Under the pieces are notes generated by a model. It had not been told where the DNA came from. It ran no database searches and saw only the letters and a program-made list of their open reading frames with translations. Positions 46,993 to 56,199 of a stretch of 64,000 nucleotides of DNA are shown piece after piece. Each line of letters opens with the position of its first letter. The first letter of the stretch is position 1. The stretch covers positions 1,750,657-1,814,656 of the forward strand of contig NZ_CDME01000011.1 in the NCBI RefSeq assembly GCF_000826545.1, in the 5' to 3' direction. The stretch is from Kibdelosporangium sp. MJ126-NF4. GTDB lineage: Bacteria; Actinomycetota; Actinomycetes; Mycobacteriales; Pseudonocardiaceae. Made by a program: the position numbers and the translations under genes.

Positions 46993-47007
46993 ATAGCGAT
47001 CGGTGAT

Positions 47008-47997
47008 ATGACCGCCACGCTGCAACACAACGAGACGGACTCGCCGCCGGCCCCCGCGAACGGGCTGGCGCGGGTCCGCTCCCGCCGACGGTGGGTCGCA
47101 CTGGGATTCATGGCCCCCGCGATCGTCGGTTTCCTGATCTTCTTCGGCTATCCGCTGGTCGCCACGGTGTACTTCTCCTTCACGAAGTACGACCTGATCA
47201 ACCCGCCGAGCTGGATCGGGTTCGACAACTACGTCCGGATGTTCACGACCGAACCGCTGGTGGGCACGGCCGCGTACAACACGCTGTGGCTGGTGATCGT
47301 GCTGACGGTGTGCCGGGTGATCTTCTCGCTCGGTGTCGCCTCGGTGATCTCACGGATGCGGCGCGGCCTCGGCCTGATCCGCACGCTGTGCTACCTGCCC
47401 GCACTGGCGCCGCCCGCCGCGGCGACGCTGGTGTTCGTCTTCGTGTTCAACCCGGAGTTCGGTCCGGTGAACCGGTTCCTGCGCGCGATCGGGATCGACG
47501 GCGGGCTGTGGTTCAACGACCCCGCGATGTCCAAGCCGTCGCTGACCCTGCTGGTGCTGTGGGGCTCCGGCGAGCTGATGATCATCATCCTCGCCGCGCT
47601 GCTCGACGTGCCGCAGGAGCAGTACGAGTCGGCCTCTTTGGACGGTGCCGGTCCGGTGCGCCGGTTCTGGCACATCACGTTGCCCGCCATCTCGCCGGTG
47701 CTGCTGTTCGGCATCGTCAACTCGATGATCTTCGCGTTGCAGTTCTTCACCCAGGCGGTGGTCGCGGGCGCCGCCGCGGCCGGGACCGCGGACGTGGCGG
47801 GCAACACCAAGTTCATCGGCAATCCGGAGAACTCGACGCTGACGTATCCGGTCTGGCTGTACGTCCAGGGCTTCCGCTACTCCAACATGGGGTACGCGGC
47901 GGCGATGGCGGTACTGCTGTTCATCGTCTCCTTCGCGTTCACCGCGATCCTGGTCCGGCAGCTGCGCCGGGCGTCGCACGTAGAGGAAGCTGCATGA
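47008..47997 (+). CDS. ABC sugar transporter permease 1 (MalF-like)
   Basis: The 329-residue protein has six membrane helices and the EAA loop (LLDVPQEQYESASLDGAGPVRRFWHITLPAISPV) that contacts the ATPase. Follows the binding protein by 15 bases. Its stop (TGA 47995-47997) overlaps the ATG of a 56-codon ORF, and the next permease starts only after 163 bases. Confidence 0.92.
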   Translation: MTATLQHNETDSPPAPANGLARVRSRRRWVALGFMAPAIVGFLIFFGYPLVATVYFSFTKYDLINPPSWIGFDNYVRMFTTEPLVGTAAYNTLWLVIVLTVCRVIFSLGVASVISRMRRGLGLIRTLCYLPALAPPAAATLVFVFVFNPEFGPVNRFLRAIGIDGGLWFNDPAMSKPSLTLLVLWGSGELMIIILAALLDVPQEQYESASLDGAGPVRRFWHITLPAISPVLLFGIVNSMIFALQFFTQAVVAGAAAAGTADVAGNTKFIGNPENSTLTYPVWLYVQGFRYSNMGYAAAMAVLLFIVSFAFTAILVRQLRRASHVEEAA

Positions 47998-48164
47998 CAC
48001 CCCTTGTGTCAACCCCAAGATCGAACGCAGGCCATGCAGGCCGACTGGCACCCAACCGCACCTCAGGGGAACGTGGCGCAAGCCAGCCACCGGTACGCAC
48101 CGAACTGAACGGTGCGAGCCAAGGTGACCAAGCGCAAAAATCCGGGGAGGCGGAACAGTCATGA
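47994..48164 (+). CDS. Possible 56-residue coupled micro-ORF between the two permease genes
   Basis: ATG 47994 overlaps the upstream permease stop (ATGA), and its own stop (48162-48164) overlaps the downstream permease start (ATGA), so it bridges the gap exactly. The product (MTPLVSTPRSNAGHAGRLAP and on) is hydrophilic with no known motif. Third-codon positions are only about half G/C, unlike the flanking genes, so it may be a translational-coupling leader or chance rather than a functional protein. A hairpin CGCACCG-N7-CGGTGCG (48096-48116) lies within it. Confidence 0.3.
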   Translation: MTPLVSTPRSNAGHAGRLAPNRTSGERGASQPPVRTELNGASQGDQAQKSGEAEQS

Positions 48165-49054
48165 CTGCCGTGACCGTTGCGCCACAACGAACCGCGGGCG
48201 GCCCGCCCGGCCCGGCGCGCCGCAAGACGAACTGGCATCGCACGCTGTACTGGATCGCCACCCACAGCCTCGGGCTGGCGCTGGGGATCATGTTCACCCT
48301 GCCGGTGATCTTCGTGCTGCTGACGTCGTTCATGAAGAGCGACCAGGCGATGACCGCCAGCTGGTGGCCGAGGGAATGGCACTTCGAGAACTTCGTCGAG
48401 GTGTTCAACCGCGCGCCGATGCTGCAGTACCTGATCAACAGTTTGACCTATTCGCTGCTGGCGACGCTCGGCATCCTGCTGTCGGCCATCCCGGCGGCAT
48501 ACGCGCTGGCGAAACTCAGGTGGCGCGGGCAGTCCTGGGCGTTCATGGCCGTGGTCGCCGCGATGATGCTGCCGCCGCAGGTGGTGATCGTCCCGCTGTT
48601 CGACATGTGGGTCCGGATGGGTCTGACGGGTACGCTGGTGCCGTTGATCGCGCCGTACTTCCTGTTCGACGCGTTCAGCATCTTCCTGCTGCGCCAGTTC
48701 TTCCTGACGATTCCGAAGGACTACCTGGACGCGGCGCGGATCGACGGCTGCTCGGAGTGGCAGGTGCTCACCAGAGTGCTTGTCCCGATGGCCAAACCAG
48801 GCATCGCCGCCTCGGCGATGTTCTGCTTCCTGTTCACCTGGAACGACTACTTCGGGCCGCTGCTCTACACCGGCGAATCGCGCGAGCACTGGACGTTGTC
48901 GCTGGCCATCGCGTCCTTCAGGGGGATGCACCACGTCGAGTGGAACCTCACGATGGCGGCGACCGTGCTGACGATGCTGCCCGCGATCGTGCTGTTCGTG
49001 CTCGCACAGAAGTCGTTCGTCAAGGGGATCACGTTCACGGGAGTGAAGGGTTAG
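48161..49054 (+). CDS. ABC sugar transporter permease 2 (MalG-like)
   Basis: The 297-residue protein has six helices and the EAA motif (PKDYLDAARIDGCSEWQVLTRVLVPMAKPGI). GGGGAGG is 11 bases upstream of the ATG. Partner of the MalF-like permease; the GH4 gene follows by 6 bases. Confidence 0.92.
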   Translation: MTAVTVAPQRTAGGPPGPARRKTNWHRTLYWIATHSLGLALGIMFTLPVIFVLLTSFMKSDQAMTASWWPREWHFENFVEVFNRAPMLQYLINSLTYSLLATLGILLSAIPAAYALAKLRWRGQSWAFMAVVAAMMLPPQVVIVPLFDMWVRMGLTGTLVPLIAPYFLFDAFSIFLLRQFFLTIPKDYLDAARIDGCSEWQVLTRVLVPMAKPGIAASAMFCFLFTWNDYFGPLLYTGESREHWTLSLAIASFRGMHHVEWNLTMAATVLTMLPAIVLFVLAQKSFVKGITFTGVKG

Positions 49055-49060
49055 AAGACG

Positions 49061-50338
49061 ATGAGACTGACCGTTGTGGGTGGCGGATCCACGTACACGC
49101 CGGAGCTGGTCGACGGCATAGCCGGCAGGCGAGCCAGTCTGGACGTCGACGAGATCGTGCTCGTCGACCCGGACACCCACCGGTTACGCGTCGTCGGGGA
49201 CTTCTGCCAGCGGCTGCTCGAGCACGCGGGGCACCCGGCGAAGGTGCTGACCACCTCCAGCCTCGAGCAGGGCGTCGAAGGCGCCTCGGCGGTGCTGTTG
49301 CAGCTGCGGGTCGGCGGGCAGAAGGCACGGCGGTCCGACGAGACGTTTCCGCATGCCTGTGGGTGTATCGGTCAGGAGACGACCGGTGCCGGTGGCCTGG
49401 CCAAGGCGCTGCGCACCGTCCCGGTCGTGCTCGACATCGCCGAGCGCGTCCGCCGGGTCGCCGGTGAGGACACGTGGATCGTCAACTTCACCAATCCGGT
49501 CGGCATCGTGACGCGAGCGTTGCTGCAGGCCGGGCACCGCGCTGTCGGGTTGTGCAACGTGGCGATCCACCTGCAGCGGCAGTTCGCCGCACTGTTCGAT
49601 GTGGACACTGACGCGGTCCGGCTCGACCACATCGGGCTCAACCACCTCACGTGGGAGCGCGGTGTTCATGTGACCACCGCGACGGGCACCGTCGACCGCC
49701 TGCCGGATCTGCTCGGAGAGTTCGGCGAGCACGTGGCGACCGAGATCGGCTCACAGGTCGACTGGATGCGCCGGATGAACGCGGTGCCGTCCTACTACCT
49801 GAAGTACTACTACGCGCACGACGACATACTGGCCGACCAGTTGGAGAGCCCGCCCCGAGCCGACGTCGTCATCGAGGTGGAGAACGAGTTGCTCAAGCTG
49901 TACGCCGATCCGGCCGTGGTGACCAAACCGGAGAGCCTGGCCAAACGCGGCGGAGCCTACTACTCCGAGGCCGCCGTGCAGCTCGTGCACGCGCTGACCG
50001 GTGGCGGGCAACCCGAACGGCACGTCGTCAACGTGCGCAACAACGGAGCCATGCCGTTCCTGCCCGACGACGCGGTGATCGAGGTTCCGGCCACTGTGGA
50101 CGGCAACGGCGCGGTGCCGCTGCCGATCAAGCCGGTCGAGCCGAGGTTCTCCGGCCTGATCTCGCACGTGACCGCGTACGAGTTCCTGGCGCTGGAGGCG
50201 GCGCTGCACGGCGGTCGCGACCGGGTCGCGGACGCGTTGCTGGCGCATCCGCTGATCGGCCAGTACAAGTTCGCCGACCGGCTGGCCGACGAGCTGATCG
50301 CGGCCAACCGTGCCGATCTGCCGTGGGCCAACGCATGA
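49061..50338 (+). CDS. GH4-family 6-phospho-beta-glucosidase-type glycosidase
   Basis: The 425-residue NAD+- and metal-dependent GH4 enzyme has LTVVGGGSTYTPELVDGIAGR (Rossmann), LQLRVGGQKARRSDE, TFPHACGCIGQETTGAGGLAKALRTVP, NFTNPVGIVTRALL, the metal-site CNVAIHLQ Cys and HIGLNHLTW His. GH4 enzymes of this subgroup cleave 6-phosphorylated beta-glycosides. Its pairing with an ABC importer, rather than a PTS, means the substrate must be phosphorylated inside the cell, plausibly by the kinase in the next gene. Confidence 0.9.
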   Translation: MRLTVVGGGSTYTPELVDGIAGRRASLDVDEIVLVDPDTHRLRVVGDFCQRLLEHAGHPAKVLTTSSLEQGVEGASAVLLQLRVGGQKARRSDETFPHACGCIGQETTGAGGLAKALRTVPVVLDIAERVRRVAGEDTWIVNFTNPVGIVTRALLQAGHRAVGLCNVAIHLQRQFAALFDVDTDAVRLDHIGLNHLTWERGVHVTTATGTVDRLPDLLGEFGEHVATEIGSQVDWMRRMNAVPSYYLKYYYAHDDILADQLESPPRADVVIEVENELLKLYADPAVVTKPESLAKRGGAYYSEAAVQLVHALTGGGQPERHVVNVRNNGAMPFLPDDAVIEVPATVDGNGAVPLPIKPVEPRFSGLISHVTAYEFLALEAALHGGRDRVADALLAHPLIGQYKFADRLADELIAANRADLPWANA

Positions 50339-51435
50339 CCGGGCCCGACCAGGACGCGGTTGTCATCGCCATCGACGGTGGTGGCAGCAAGACGGACGTG
50401 ATGCTCGTCGACGCGTCCGGCGCCATCCTCGGCCGCACCCGCGGGCGTGGCGCGTCCCCCCAGGTCGTTGGCCTCAACCAAGGTCTCGACGTCTTCGAAC
50501 AGCTGGTGATCGACGCGGCCCGGCAGGCGGGACTGCCGGGCACGCCGCCGTACGGCACACACACCGCGGCCTACCTGGCCGGTGCGGACCTTCCCGCGGA
50601 AGAGGAAGAGCTGTCCCACGCGCTGACCGAGCGCGGCTGGTCACCGTCCATCGTGGTCGGCAACGACACGTTCGCCCTGCTGCGGGCGGGAACCACGGAC
50701 GGAGTGGGCGTCGCGGTGGTGTGCGGCGCGGGCATCAACTGCGTTGGTGTCGCCGCGGACGGGCGTGTGCACCGGTTTCCCGCTCTCGGCAAGATCTCCG
50801 GCGACTGGGGCGGCGGTTTCCAGCTCGGGTCGGAGGCGTTGTGGTGGGCGGTGCGGGCGGGCGACGGCCGTGGCCCGTACACCGAACTGCTGCCCGCGGT
50901 GGTGAACCACTTCGGTGCCAAGGACATCTTCGAAGTGGTGGAACGGCTGCACTTCAACAGCCTGCCGCGGGAGGTCATCCACGAGCTGTGCCCGCTGCTG
51001 TTCCAGGTCGCGCACGCCGGTGACGCGGTCGCGACCGGGGTGGTCAAGCAGCTCGTCGACGAGATCGGCACGATGGTGGCCACGACCATCCGCAAACTCG
51101 AGATGACCGGGGAGGCGCCGACGATCGTCCTCGGCGGCGGCGTGATGACGGGTGTTCATCGCGATGTCATCGATGTCATCGAGCAGCAGTGCGTCGAGGT
51201 GGCGCCCCGCGCCGAGGTCCGGGTGGTGGACATCGCCCCGGTTGTCGGCGCGGCGCTGCTCGGCCTCGACGCGATCGGCGCGTCCACCACGGCCAAGACG
51301 CGGCTGCGCACGAGCGCGGTCGGCTCAGTGCCGTCCGGCGTGGTCGGACAGAACCCGGACAGCCTCGTCGATGGCGGCGCACCGGGCGACACGGACGGCG
51401 TTGGAGAGCGGGCGGAGAGCTTCGGAGCGTCGTAG
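50335..51435 (+). CDS. N-acetylglucosamine kinase-type (BadF/BadG/NAGK) sugar kinase
   Basis: The 366-residue protein has ATPase-fold motifs VVIAIDGGGSKTDVMLVDASG, VVGNDTFALLRAGT, VAVVCGAGINCVGV and IVLGGGVMTGVH. NAGK relatives phosphorylate GlcNAc or other amino sugars at C6. The start overlaps the GH4 stop (ATGA). The last 30 or so residues (DSLVDGGAPGDTDG and on) overlap the convergent gene by 111 bases and look unlike the family, so the natural C-terminus of homologues may end earlier. Confidence 0.87.
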   Translation: MTGPDQDAVVIAIDGGGSKTDVMLVDASGAILGRTRGRGASPQVVGLNQGLDVFEQLVIDAARQAGLPGTPPYGTHTAAYLAGADLPAEEEELSHALTERGWSPSIVVGNDTFALLRAGTTDGVGVAVVCGAGINCVGVAADGRVHRFPALGKISGDWGGGFQLGSEALWWAVRAGDGRGPYTELLPAVVNHFGAKDIFEVVERLHFNSLPREVIHELCPLLFQVAHAGDAVATGVVKQLVDEIGTMVATTIRKLEMTGEAPTIVLGGGVMTGVHRDVIDVIEQQCVEVAPRAEVRVVDIAPVVGAALLGLDAIGASTTAKTRLRTSAVGSVPSGVVGQNPDSLVDGGAPGDTDGVGERAESFGAS

Positions 51436-52119
51436 CGTCGCGGAGGACGACATCGCGCCGCCGGGGTCGTCCTCCGATGCCACGTCCAGCATCGCGGCGA
51501 CCTCGGCAGCACGTTGCCACACACGCAACGCCTTCTGCGGCATGCCGATGGGCCACCGCGCACGCGCGCTGGCCGCGAGGCGTTCCTTGATCTCGTGCCG
51601 CACGCCGGACCGGCTGCTGGTCAGGTCGAGCGAGGACAGCGTGCCCAGGGCATCACGCATCGCGGTGGACAGATTGTGGTCTGCCTCACCCAAGGGTGTG
51701 TGCTCGGCTGGTGTGGCGGTCGGCAGGTCGAACACTGTCCAGCGGATGACGCTGTCGGCCAACGTCTCCGGCACGATCGCGACACCCGCCTCCGGGAGCG
51801 TGACCGCCTCACCCACGCGGACGGCCTCACTGGCGAGCCTGGTGGACCCGCCGAGCCCGCGCACGTCGCCCGGCACCGGGATGATCAGCCTGGCCGTGCT
51901 GGCGCCTGCCTTGCGCAGCGCCGCCAGCAGCGCGGCGAGCTGACCCGCGCGCTCGTCACGGGCGGGCAGTTCCAACGCCGTCGCGGTTCCTTCGTCGTCT
52001 GCCACGACCTCGTGCATCTCCGCCCAGACGGCGAGTGCGTCGAGAGTGTCGTCAGGCGCTGCGACTCCATGCAGCCAGGCGGAGCCCCACACAGCGAACG
52101 TGGCACTTGGGAATGGCAC
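51325..52119 (-). CDS. Hypothetical actinobacterial protein, 264 residues
   Basis: Soluble protein starting at GTG 52119 (VPFPSATFAVWGSAWLHGVA). No family I can name. The first 80 residues look like a small alpha/beta domain, and the second half is helical with Ala/Arg-rich segments (EIKERLAASARARWPIG, QKALRVWQRAAEVAAML). GC-rich third positions support coding. It is divergent from a TetR gene and overlaps the kinase gene by 111 bases at the 3' end. Confidence 0.6.
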   Translation of the reverse strand: MPFPSATFAVWGSAWLHGVAAPDDTLDALAVWAEMHEVVADDEGTATALELPARDERAGQLAALLAALRKAGASTARLIIPVPGDVRGLGGSTRLASEAVRVGEAVTLPEAGVAIVPETLADSVIRWTVFDLPTATPAEHTPLGEADHNLSTAMRDALGTLSSLDLTSSRSGVRHEIKERLAASARARWPIGMPQKALRVWQRAAEVAAMLDVASEDDPGGAMSSSATLRRSEALRPLSNAVRVARCAAIDEAVRVLSDHAGRH

Positions 52120-52144
52120 ACAGGAAGCCTACTGAACGCCGAAG

Positions 52145-52207
52145 TGGACTGGTTTCAGGGCAGCGGCCGTAGAATGGACCAGTAAGTCCAGTATGGGAAG
52201 GTCCAGT
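52145..52207. promoter_or_regulatory. Repeated TGGAC/GTCCA sites upstream of the TetR gene
   Basis: TGGAC-CAGTAA-GTCCA (52175-52190) is an inverted repeat, with further half-sites TGGACTGG (52145-52152) and GGTCCAGT (52200-52207). Such clustered sites between divergent genes are typical of LmrA/QacR-type TetR operators. Confidence 0.55.
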
Positions 52208-52223
52208 TACGGGGAGGTGTCGT

Positions 52224-52850
52224 GTGCCGACTCGGCAGGAGCTGACTCGCAAGGGCGCCGCCACCCGGCAGCGGATCATCGAGGGAACCTCGGCCCATGT
52301 GCGCGAGCACGGCGCGGCTGCCACGACGCTCGACGACGTCCGCGTGCGAACGTCGACCAGCAAGAGCCAGATCTTCCACTACTTCCCCGGTGGCAAGGAG
52401 GAACTGCTGCTCGCGGTCGCCGCGTACGAGGCCGAGCGGGTCCTGGACGACCAGGAGCCGTACCTGAGCGCGCTGACGAGCTGGCAGGCGTGGCAGGACT
52501 GGCGTGACGTGGTGGTCGGGCGTTACCGCGAACTCGGTGTGCACTGCCCGCTCGGCGTGCTGATCACCGAACTGGGGCGCAAGACACCGGCGGCGCAGGC
52601 ACTGACCGGGCAGCTGCTGCAACGGTGGCAGGAGCGGCTGCGTGTGGGCGTGACGGGTATGCAGCGGGTGGGCGAGATCGATCCAGGCCTCGACGCGGAC
52701 CGTGTCGCCGCGTCGCTCGTCGCCGCCGTTCAGGGCGGTGTGACGGTGCTGTTGTCGACCGGCCGGATCGAGCACCTGGAGGCGGCGCTGGACACGTCAC
52801 TGGCCTTGCTGCGCTCGACCGGAGTTACTCCACGTTGGCGCAGCGGCTGA
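52224..52850 (+). CDS. TetR-family regulator (LmrA/YxaF-like)
   Basis: The 208-residue protein starts at GTG 52224 with GGGGAGG upstream. Its HTH is KGAATRQRIIEGTSAHVREHGAAATTLDDVRVRTSTSKSQIFHYFPGGKEELL (residues 10-62). The C-terminal domain has the pattern CPLGVLITELGRKTPAAQ seen in the LmrA/YxaF branch. The operators just upstream suggest autoregulation and possible control of the divergent hypothetical gene. Confidence 0.9.
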   Translation: MPTRQELTRKGAATRQRIIEGTSAHVREHGAAATTLDDVRVRTSTSKSQIFHYFPGGKEELLLAVAAYEAERVLDDQEPYLSALTSWQAWQDWRDVVVGRYRELGVHCPLGVLITELGRKTPAAQALTGQLLQRWQERLRVGVTGMQRVGEIDPGLDADRVAASLVAAVQGGVTVLLSTGRIEHLEAALDTSLALLRSTGVTPRWRSG

Positions 52851-52870
52851 TCCGACGTAGCGTCGAGAGG

Positions 52871-54262
52871 GTGAATCGTGGAAACCAGCCACGTACAGTC
52901 GGCGAACTGAAGGCCGCCGGCCATCAGCAGCGTGGTGTGAAGGCCGAGATCAGGGACAACTTGCTCGCGATACTGCGTGCCGGTGGCGATCCCTGGCCGG
53001 GAATTGTCGGTTTTGACCGTACCGTCCTGCCGCAGCTGGAACGCGCGCTGCTGGCCGGGCACGACATCGTGTTGCTGGGCGAGCGCGGCCAGGGCAAGAC
53101 CCGCCTGCTGCGCACGCTGACCGGGCTGCTCGACGAGTGGTCCCCGGTGATCGAGGGCTCGGAGCTGGGGGAGCACCCGTACGAGCCGATCACCGCCGAA
53201 TCCAGGCGCAGGGCGGCCGAACTCGGCGACGACCTGCCGATCGCGTGGCGGCACCGTTCCGAGCGGTACGCCGAGAAACTGGCGACACCGGACACCTCCG
53301 TCGGTGACCTGATCGGTGACGTCGACCCGGTGAAGGTCGCGCAGGGCCGCAGCCTCGGCGACCCCGAGACCATCCACTTCGGACTCGTCCCGCGTGCGCA
53401 CCGGGGCATCATCGCGGTCAACGAGCTGCCGGACCTGGCCGAGCGGATCCAGGTCGGCCTGCTCAACGTGATGGAGGAGCGGGACATCCAGATCCGCGGC
53501 TACACCATGCGGCTGCCGCTGGACGTGCTGCTCGTGGCGACCGCGAACCCGGAGGACTACACCAACCGCGGCCGGATCATCACGCCGCTCAAGGACCGGT
53601 TCGGCGCGGAGGTGCGCACGCACTACCCGCTGGACGTCGAGGACGAGATCAACCTGGTCCGCCAGGAATCCGACCTGGTCGCCGAGGTGCCCGACTCGTT
53701 GGTCGAGGTCGTCGCCCGGTTCGTGCGCAACCTGCGTGACTCGGCGGCCATCGACCAGCGCTCGGGTGTGTCGGCCCGGTTCGCCGTGGCCGCGGCGGAG
53801 ACCCTCGCGGCGGCCGCGTTGCGGCGTGCGGCGCTGACGGGCGAGGACGTGGCGGTGGCCCGTCCGATCGACCTCGACGCGATCCCGGACGTGCTGCGGG
53901 GCAAGCTGGAGTTCGAGGCGGGCGAGGAAGGGCGCGAGACCGAGCACCTGACGCACCTGCTGCGGATGGCGGTCGCCGAGACGGCGCGGTACGCGTTCGC
54001 GGGACTGGACCTCAGCCCGCTGGAGGACGCCATCAGCGAGGGCCGCATCGTGACCACCGGCGAGCGGATCCCGGCATCCGACGTGCTCAACGCGTTGCCG
54101 GAACTGCCTGTGCTGCACGAGGTCGCCGAACGCGTCGGTGTGCAGCCGACCGATCCGGCCGGCCGGATCGCCTCCGCCGTCGAGCTGGCGCTGGAGGCGT
54201 TGTACCTGTCACGCAGGCTGGCCAAGGACGCCGAGGACGGTACGGCGGTGTACGGGCCATGA
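52871..54262 (+). CDS. Magnesium-chelatase-like AAA+ ATPase (Rv0958-type)
   Basis: The 463-residue protein has Walker A LLGERGQGKTRLLRT and a sensor/Walker-B region GIIAVNELPDLAERIQVGLLNVMEERDIQIRGY, followed by LLVATANPEDYTNRGRIITPLKDRFGAEVRTHYPLD. The start GTG 52871 matches the usual N-terminus (TVGELKAAGHQQRGVKAEIRDNLL). The stop overlaps the VWA gene (ATGA). The pair resembles Rv0958/Rv0959 and works like MoxR/VWA systems; biological role unknown. Confidence 0.9.
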   Translation: MNRGNQPRTVGELKAAGHQQRGVKAEIRDNLLAILRAGGDPWPGIVGFDRTVLPQLERALLAGHDIVLLGERGQGKTRLLRTLTGLLDEWSPVIEGSELGEHPYEPITAESRRRAAELGDDLPIAWRHRSERYAEKLATPDTSVGDLIGDVDPVKVAQGRSLGDPETIHFGLVPRAHRGIIAVNELPDLAERIQVGLLNVMEERDIQIRGYTMRLPLDVLLVATANPEDYTNRGRIITPLKDRFGAEVRTHYPLDVEDEINLVRQESDLVAEVPDSLVEVVARFVRNLRDSAAIDQRSGVSARFAVAAAETLAAAALRRAALTGEDVAVARPIDLDAIPDVLRGKLEFEAGEEGRETEHLTHLLRMAVAETARYAFAGLDLSPLEDAISEGRIVTTGERIPASDVLNALPELPVLHEVAERVGVQPTDPAGRIASAVELALEALYLSRRLAKDAEDGTAVYGP

Positions 54263-56199
54263 CCCACTTCGCGTACCGCCCTTGGCATGACGGTCCCGAT
54301 CCGCTGGCGCCGCCGGTGGATCTGCGTGCCGCGCTTGACCAGATCGGCCGGGACGTGATGGAGGGCTCGTCGCCCCGGGCGGCACTGGAGGAGCTGCTGC
54401 GCCAGGGAGTCCGGGGCACCCGAGGCCTCGACGACATGACCAGGCGGCTGTGGCAGCAGCGCGCCCGCCTGCAGCGGCGGCACCGGCTCGACGGGACGCT
54501 GCAGGAGGTACGGCGTCTGCTGGACGAGGCGCTGGAGGCCGAGCGCAGGCACCTGTTCCCGGACCCGTCGGACGACGCCCGGTTCCGTGAGACGCAGTTG
54601 GACGCGTTGCCGTCGGGGACGGCGGCGGCCGTGCAGGAGCTGGCGAACTACGACTGGCAGTCCCCGCAGGCGCGGGAGAACTACCAGAAGATCCAGGACC
54701 TGCTCGGTCAGGAGCTGATGGAGTCGCGGTTCCGCGGCATGAAGCAGGCGTTGCAGGACGCCACCCCGCAGGACGTCGAGCGGGTCCGCGAGATGATGTC
54801 GGACCTCAACGAACTGCTGGCGGCGCACGCCCGCGGCGACGCGGACACGCAGCAGCGCTTCGAGGACTTCATGGGCAAGCACGGCGAGTTCTTCCCGGAG
54901 AACCCGCGCGACGTCGACGAACTCATCGACGCGCTGGCCGCCCGTGCCGCCGCCGCGCAGCGGATGATGAACTCGATGTCGGCGCAACAGCGTGCCGAGC
55001 TCGGTTCGCTGATCCAGCAGGCGTTCGGCGATCCACGGCTGGCGGCCGAGGTCAGCAGGCTGGACGCGCACCTGCAGTCGCTGCGGCCGGGGGAGGACTG
55101 GAACTCCGGTGGCCGCTTCCGCGGCCGCGACCCGTTCGGCATGGGCGAAGGCGCGCAGGCCATGCAGGACCTCGCCGAGATGGACGCGCTGGCCGAGCAG
55201 CTCGGCCAGTCCTATCCCGGTGCGCGCCTCGAGGACATCGACCTCGAGGCGCTGGAACGCCAGCTCGGCCAGGAGTCGGCTGTGGACGCTCGTCGACTGG
55301 CCGAACTGGAACGCGCGTTGCGTGACGAAGGTCTGCTGGAACGGGCGGCGGACGGTACTTTGCGGCTGTCTCCCAAGGCGATGCGCCGTCTCGGCGAGAC
55401 CGCGTTGAAGGACGTGGTCACGTCGCTGTCGCGCCGCGGCGAACGGGACACCGCGCGGGCCGGTGCGGCAGGGGAACCGACGGGCTCGTCCCGGCCGTGG
55501 CAGTTCGGCGACACCGAACCGTGGGAGGTGTCCCGGACCGTGCGTAACGCCGTGCTGAGATCGGCGGCTTCGGGCGGAACGGTCACATTGGACGTCGAGG
55601 ACGTCGAGGTGATCGAGACCGAGCAGCGGTCGCGCGCGGCGGTCGCGCTGTGCGTGGACACGTCGTGGTCGATGGTGCAGGACGGCCGGTGGCTGCCGAT
55701 GAAACGGACCGCTCTCGCCCTGCACCACCTGGTGAGAACCCGGTTCCGCAGCGACGCGCTCGAACTGATCACCTTCGGCCGGTACGCGACCACAGTGGAC
55801 ATGGCGGAGCTGACCGCGCTGGAGGGCGTGTGGGAGCAGGGAACGAACCTGCAGCACGCGCTGCTGCTGGCAGGGCGGCACATCCGGCGACACCCGGACG
55901 CGCAGCCGGTGGTGATCGTCGTGACCGACGGCGAGCCGACCGCGCATCTCGAGCCGGACGGGGACGCGGAGTTCACCTATCCACCGCTGCCTCGGACATT
56001 GCGGCTCACACTGGCCGAAGTGGACAAACTGGCCAGACTGGGCGCGTCGGTCTCGGTGTTCATGCTCGGCGAGGACGAGCGGCTGAAAGCGTTCGTGGAC
56101 ATCATGGCCCGTCGCAGTGGCGGCCGGGTTGTCGCGCCCGATGTGGACGGTCTGGGAGCGGCTGTGGTCAGTGACTATCTGCGACACCGGCAGCGGTGA
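54259..56199 (+). CDS. VWA domain protein paired with the AAA+ ATPase (Rv0959-type)
   Basis: The 646-residue protein has a long helical, charged N-terminal part (repeats of ALEELLRQGVRGTRGLDDMTRRLW type, and a Met-rich block MMNSMSAQQRAELG) and a C-terminal VWA domain from about residue 460 with full MIDAS DTSWSMVQDG, TFGRYATTVDM and VVIVVTDGEPT. No signal peptide or membrane helix, so it acts in the cytoplasm with the ATPase encoded just before it. Confidence 0.9.
   Translation: MTHFAYRPWHDGPDPLAPPVDLRAALDQIGRDVMEGSSPRAALEELLRQGVRGTRGLDDMTRRLWQQRARLQRRHRLDGTLQEVRRLLDEALEAERRHLFPDPSDDARFRETQLDALPSGTAAAVQELANYDWQSPQARENYQKIQDLLGQELMESRFRGMKQALQDATPQDVERVREMMSDLNELLAAHARGDADTQQRFEDFMGKHGEFFPENPRDVDELIDALAARAAAAQRMMNSMSAQQRAELGSLIQQAFGDPRLAAEVSRLDAHLQSLRPGEDWNSGGRFRGRDPFGMGEGAQAMQDLAEMDALAEQLGQSYPGARLEDIDLEALERQLGQESAVDARRLAELERALRDEGLLERAADGTLRLSPKAMRRLGETALKDVVTSLSRRGERDTARAGAAGEPTGSSRPWQFGDTEPWEVSRTVRNAVLRSAASGGTVTLDVEDVEVIETEQRSRAAVALCVDTSWSMVQDGRWLPMKRTALALHHLVRTRFRSDALELITFGRYATTVDMAELTALEGVWEQGTNLQHALLLAGRHIRRHPDAQPVVIVVTDGEPTAHLEPDGDAEFTYPPLPRTLRLTLAEVDKLARLGASVSVFMLGEDERLKAFVDIMARRSGGRVVAPDVDGLGAAVVSDYLRHRQR

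Noticed and set aside
45703..47028. 441-codon minus-strand ORF over the sugar-binding gene
   Set aside because: An antisense shadow; the plus strand encodes an unmistakable lipoprotein with an ideal ribosome-binding site.
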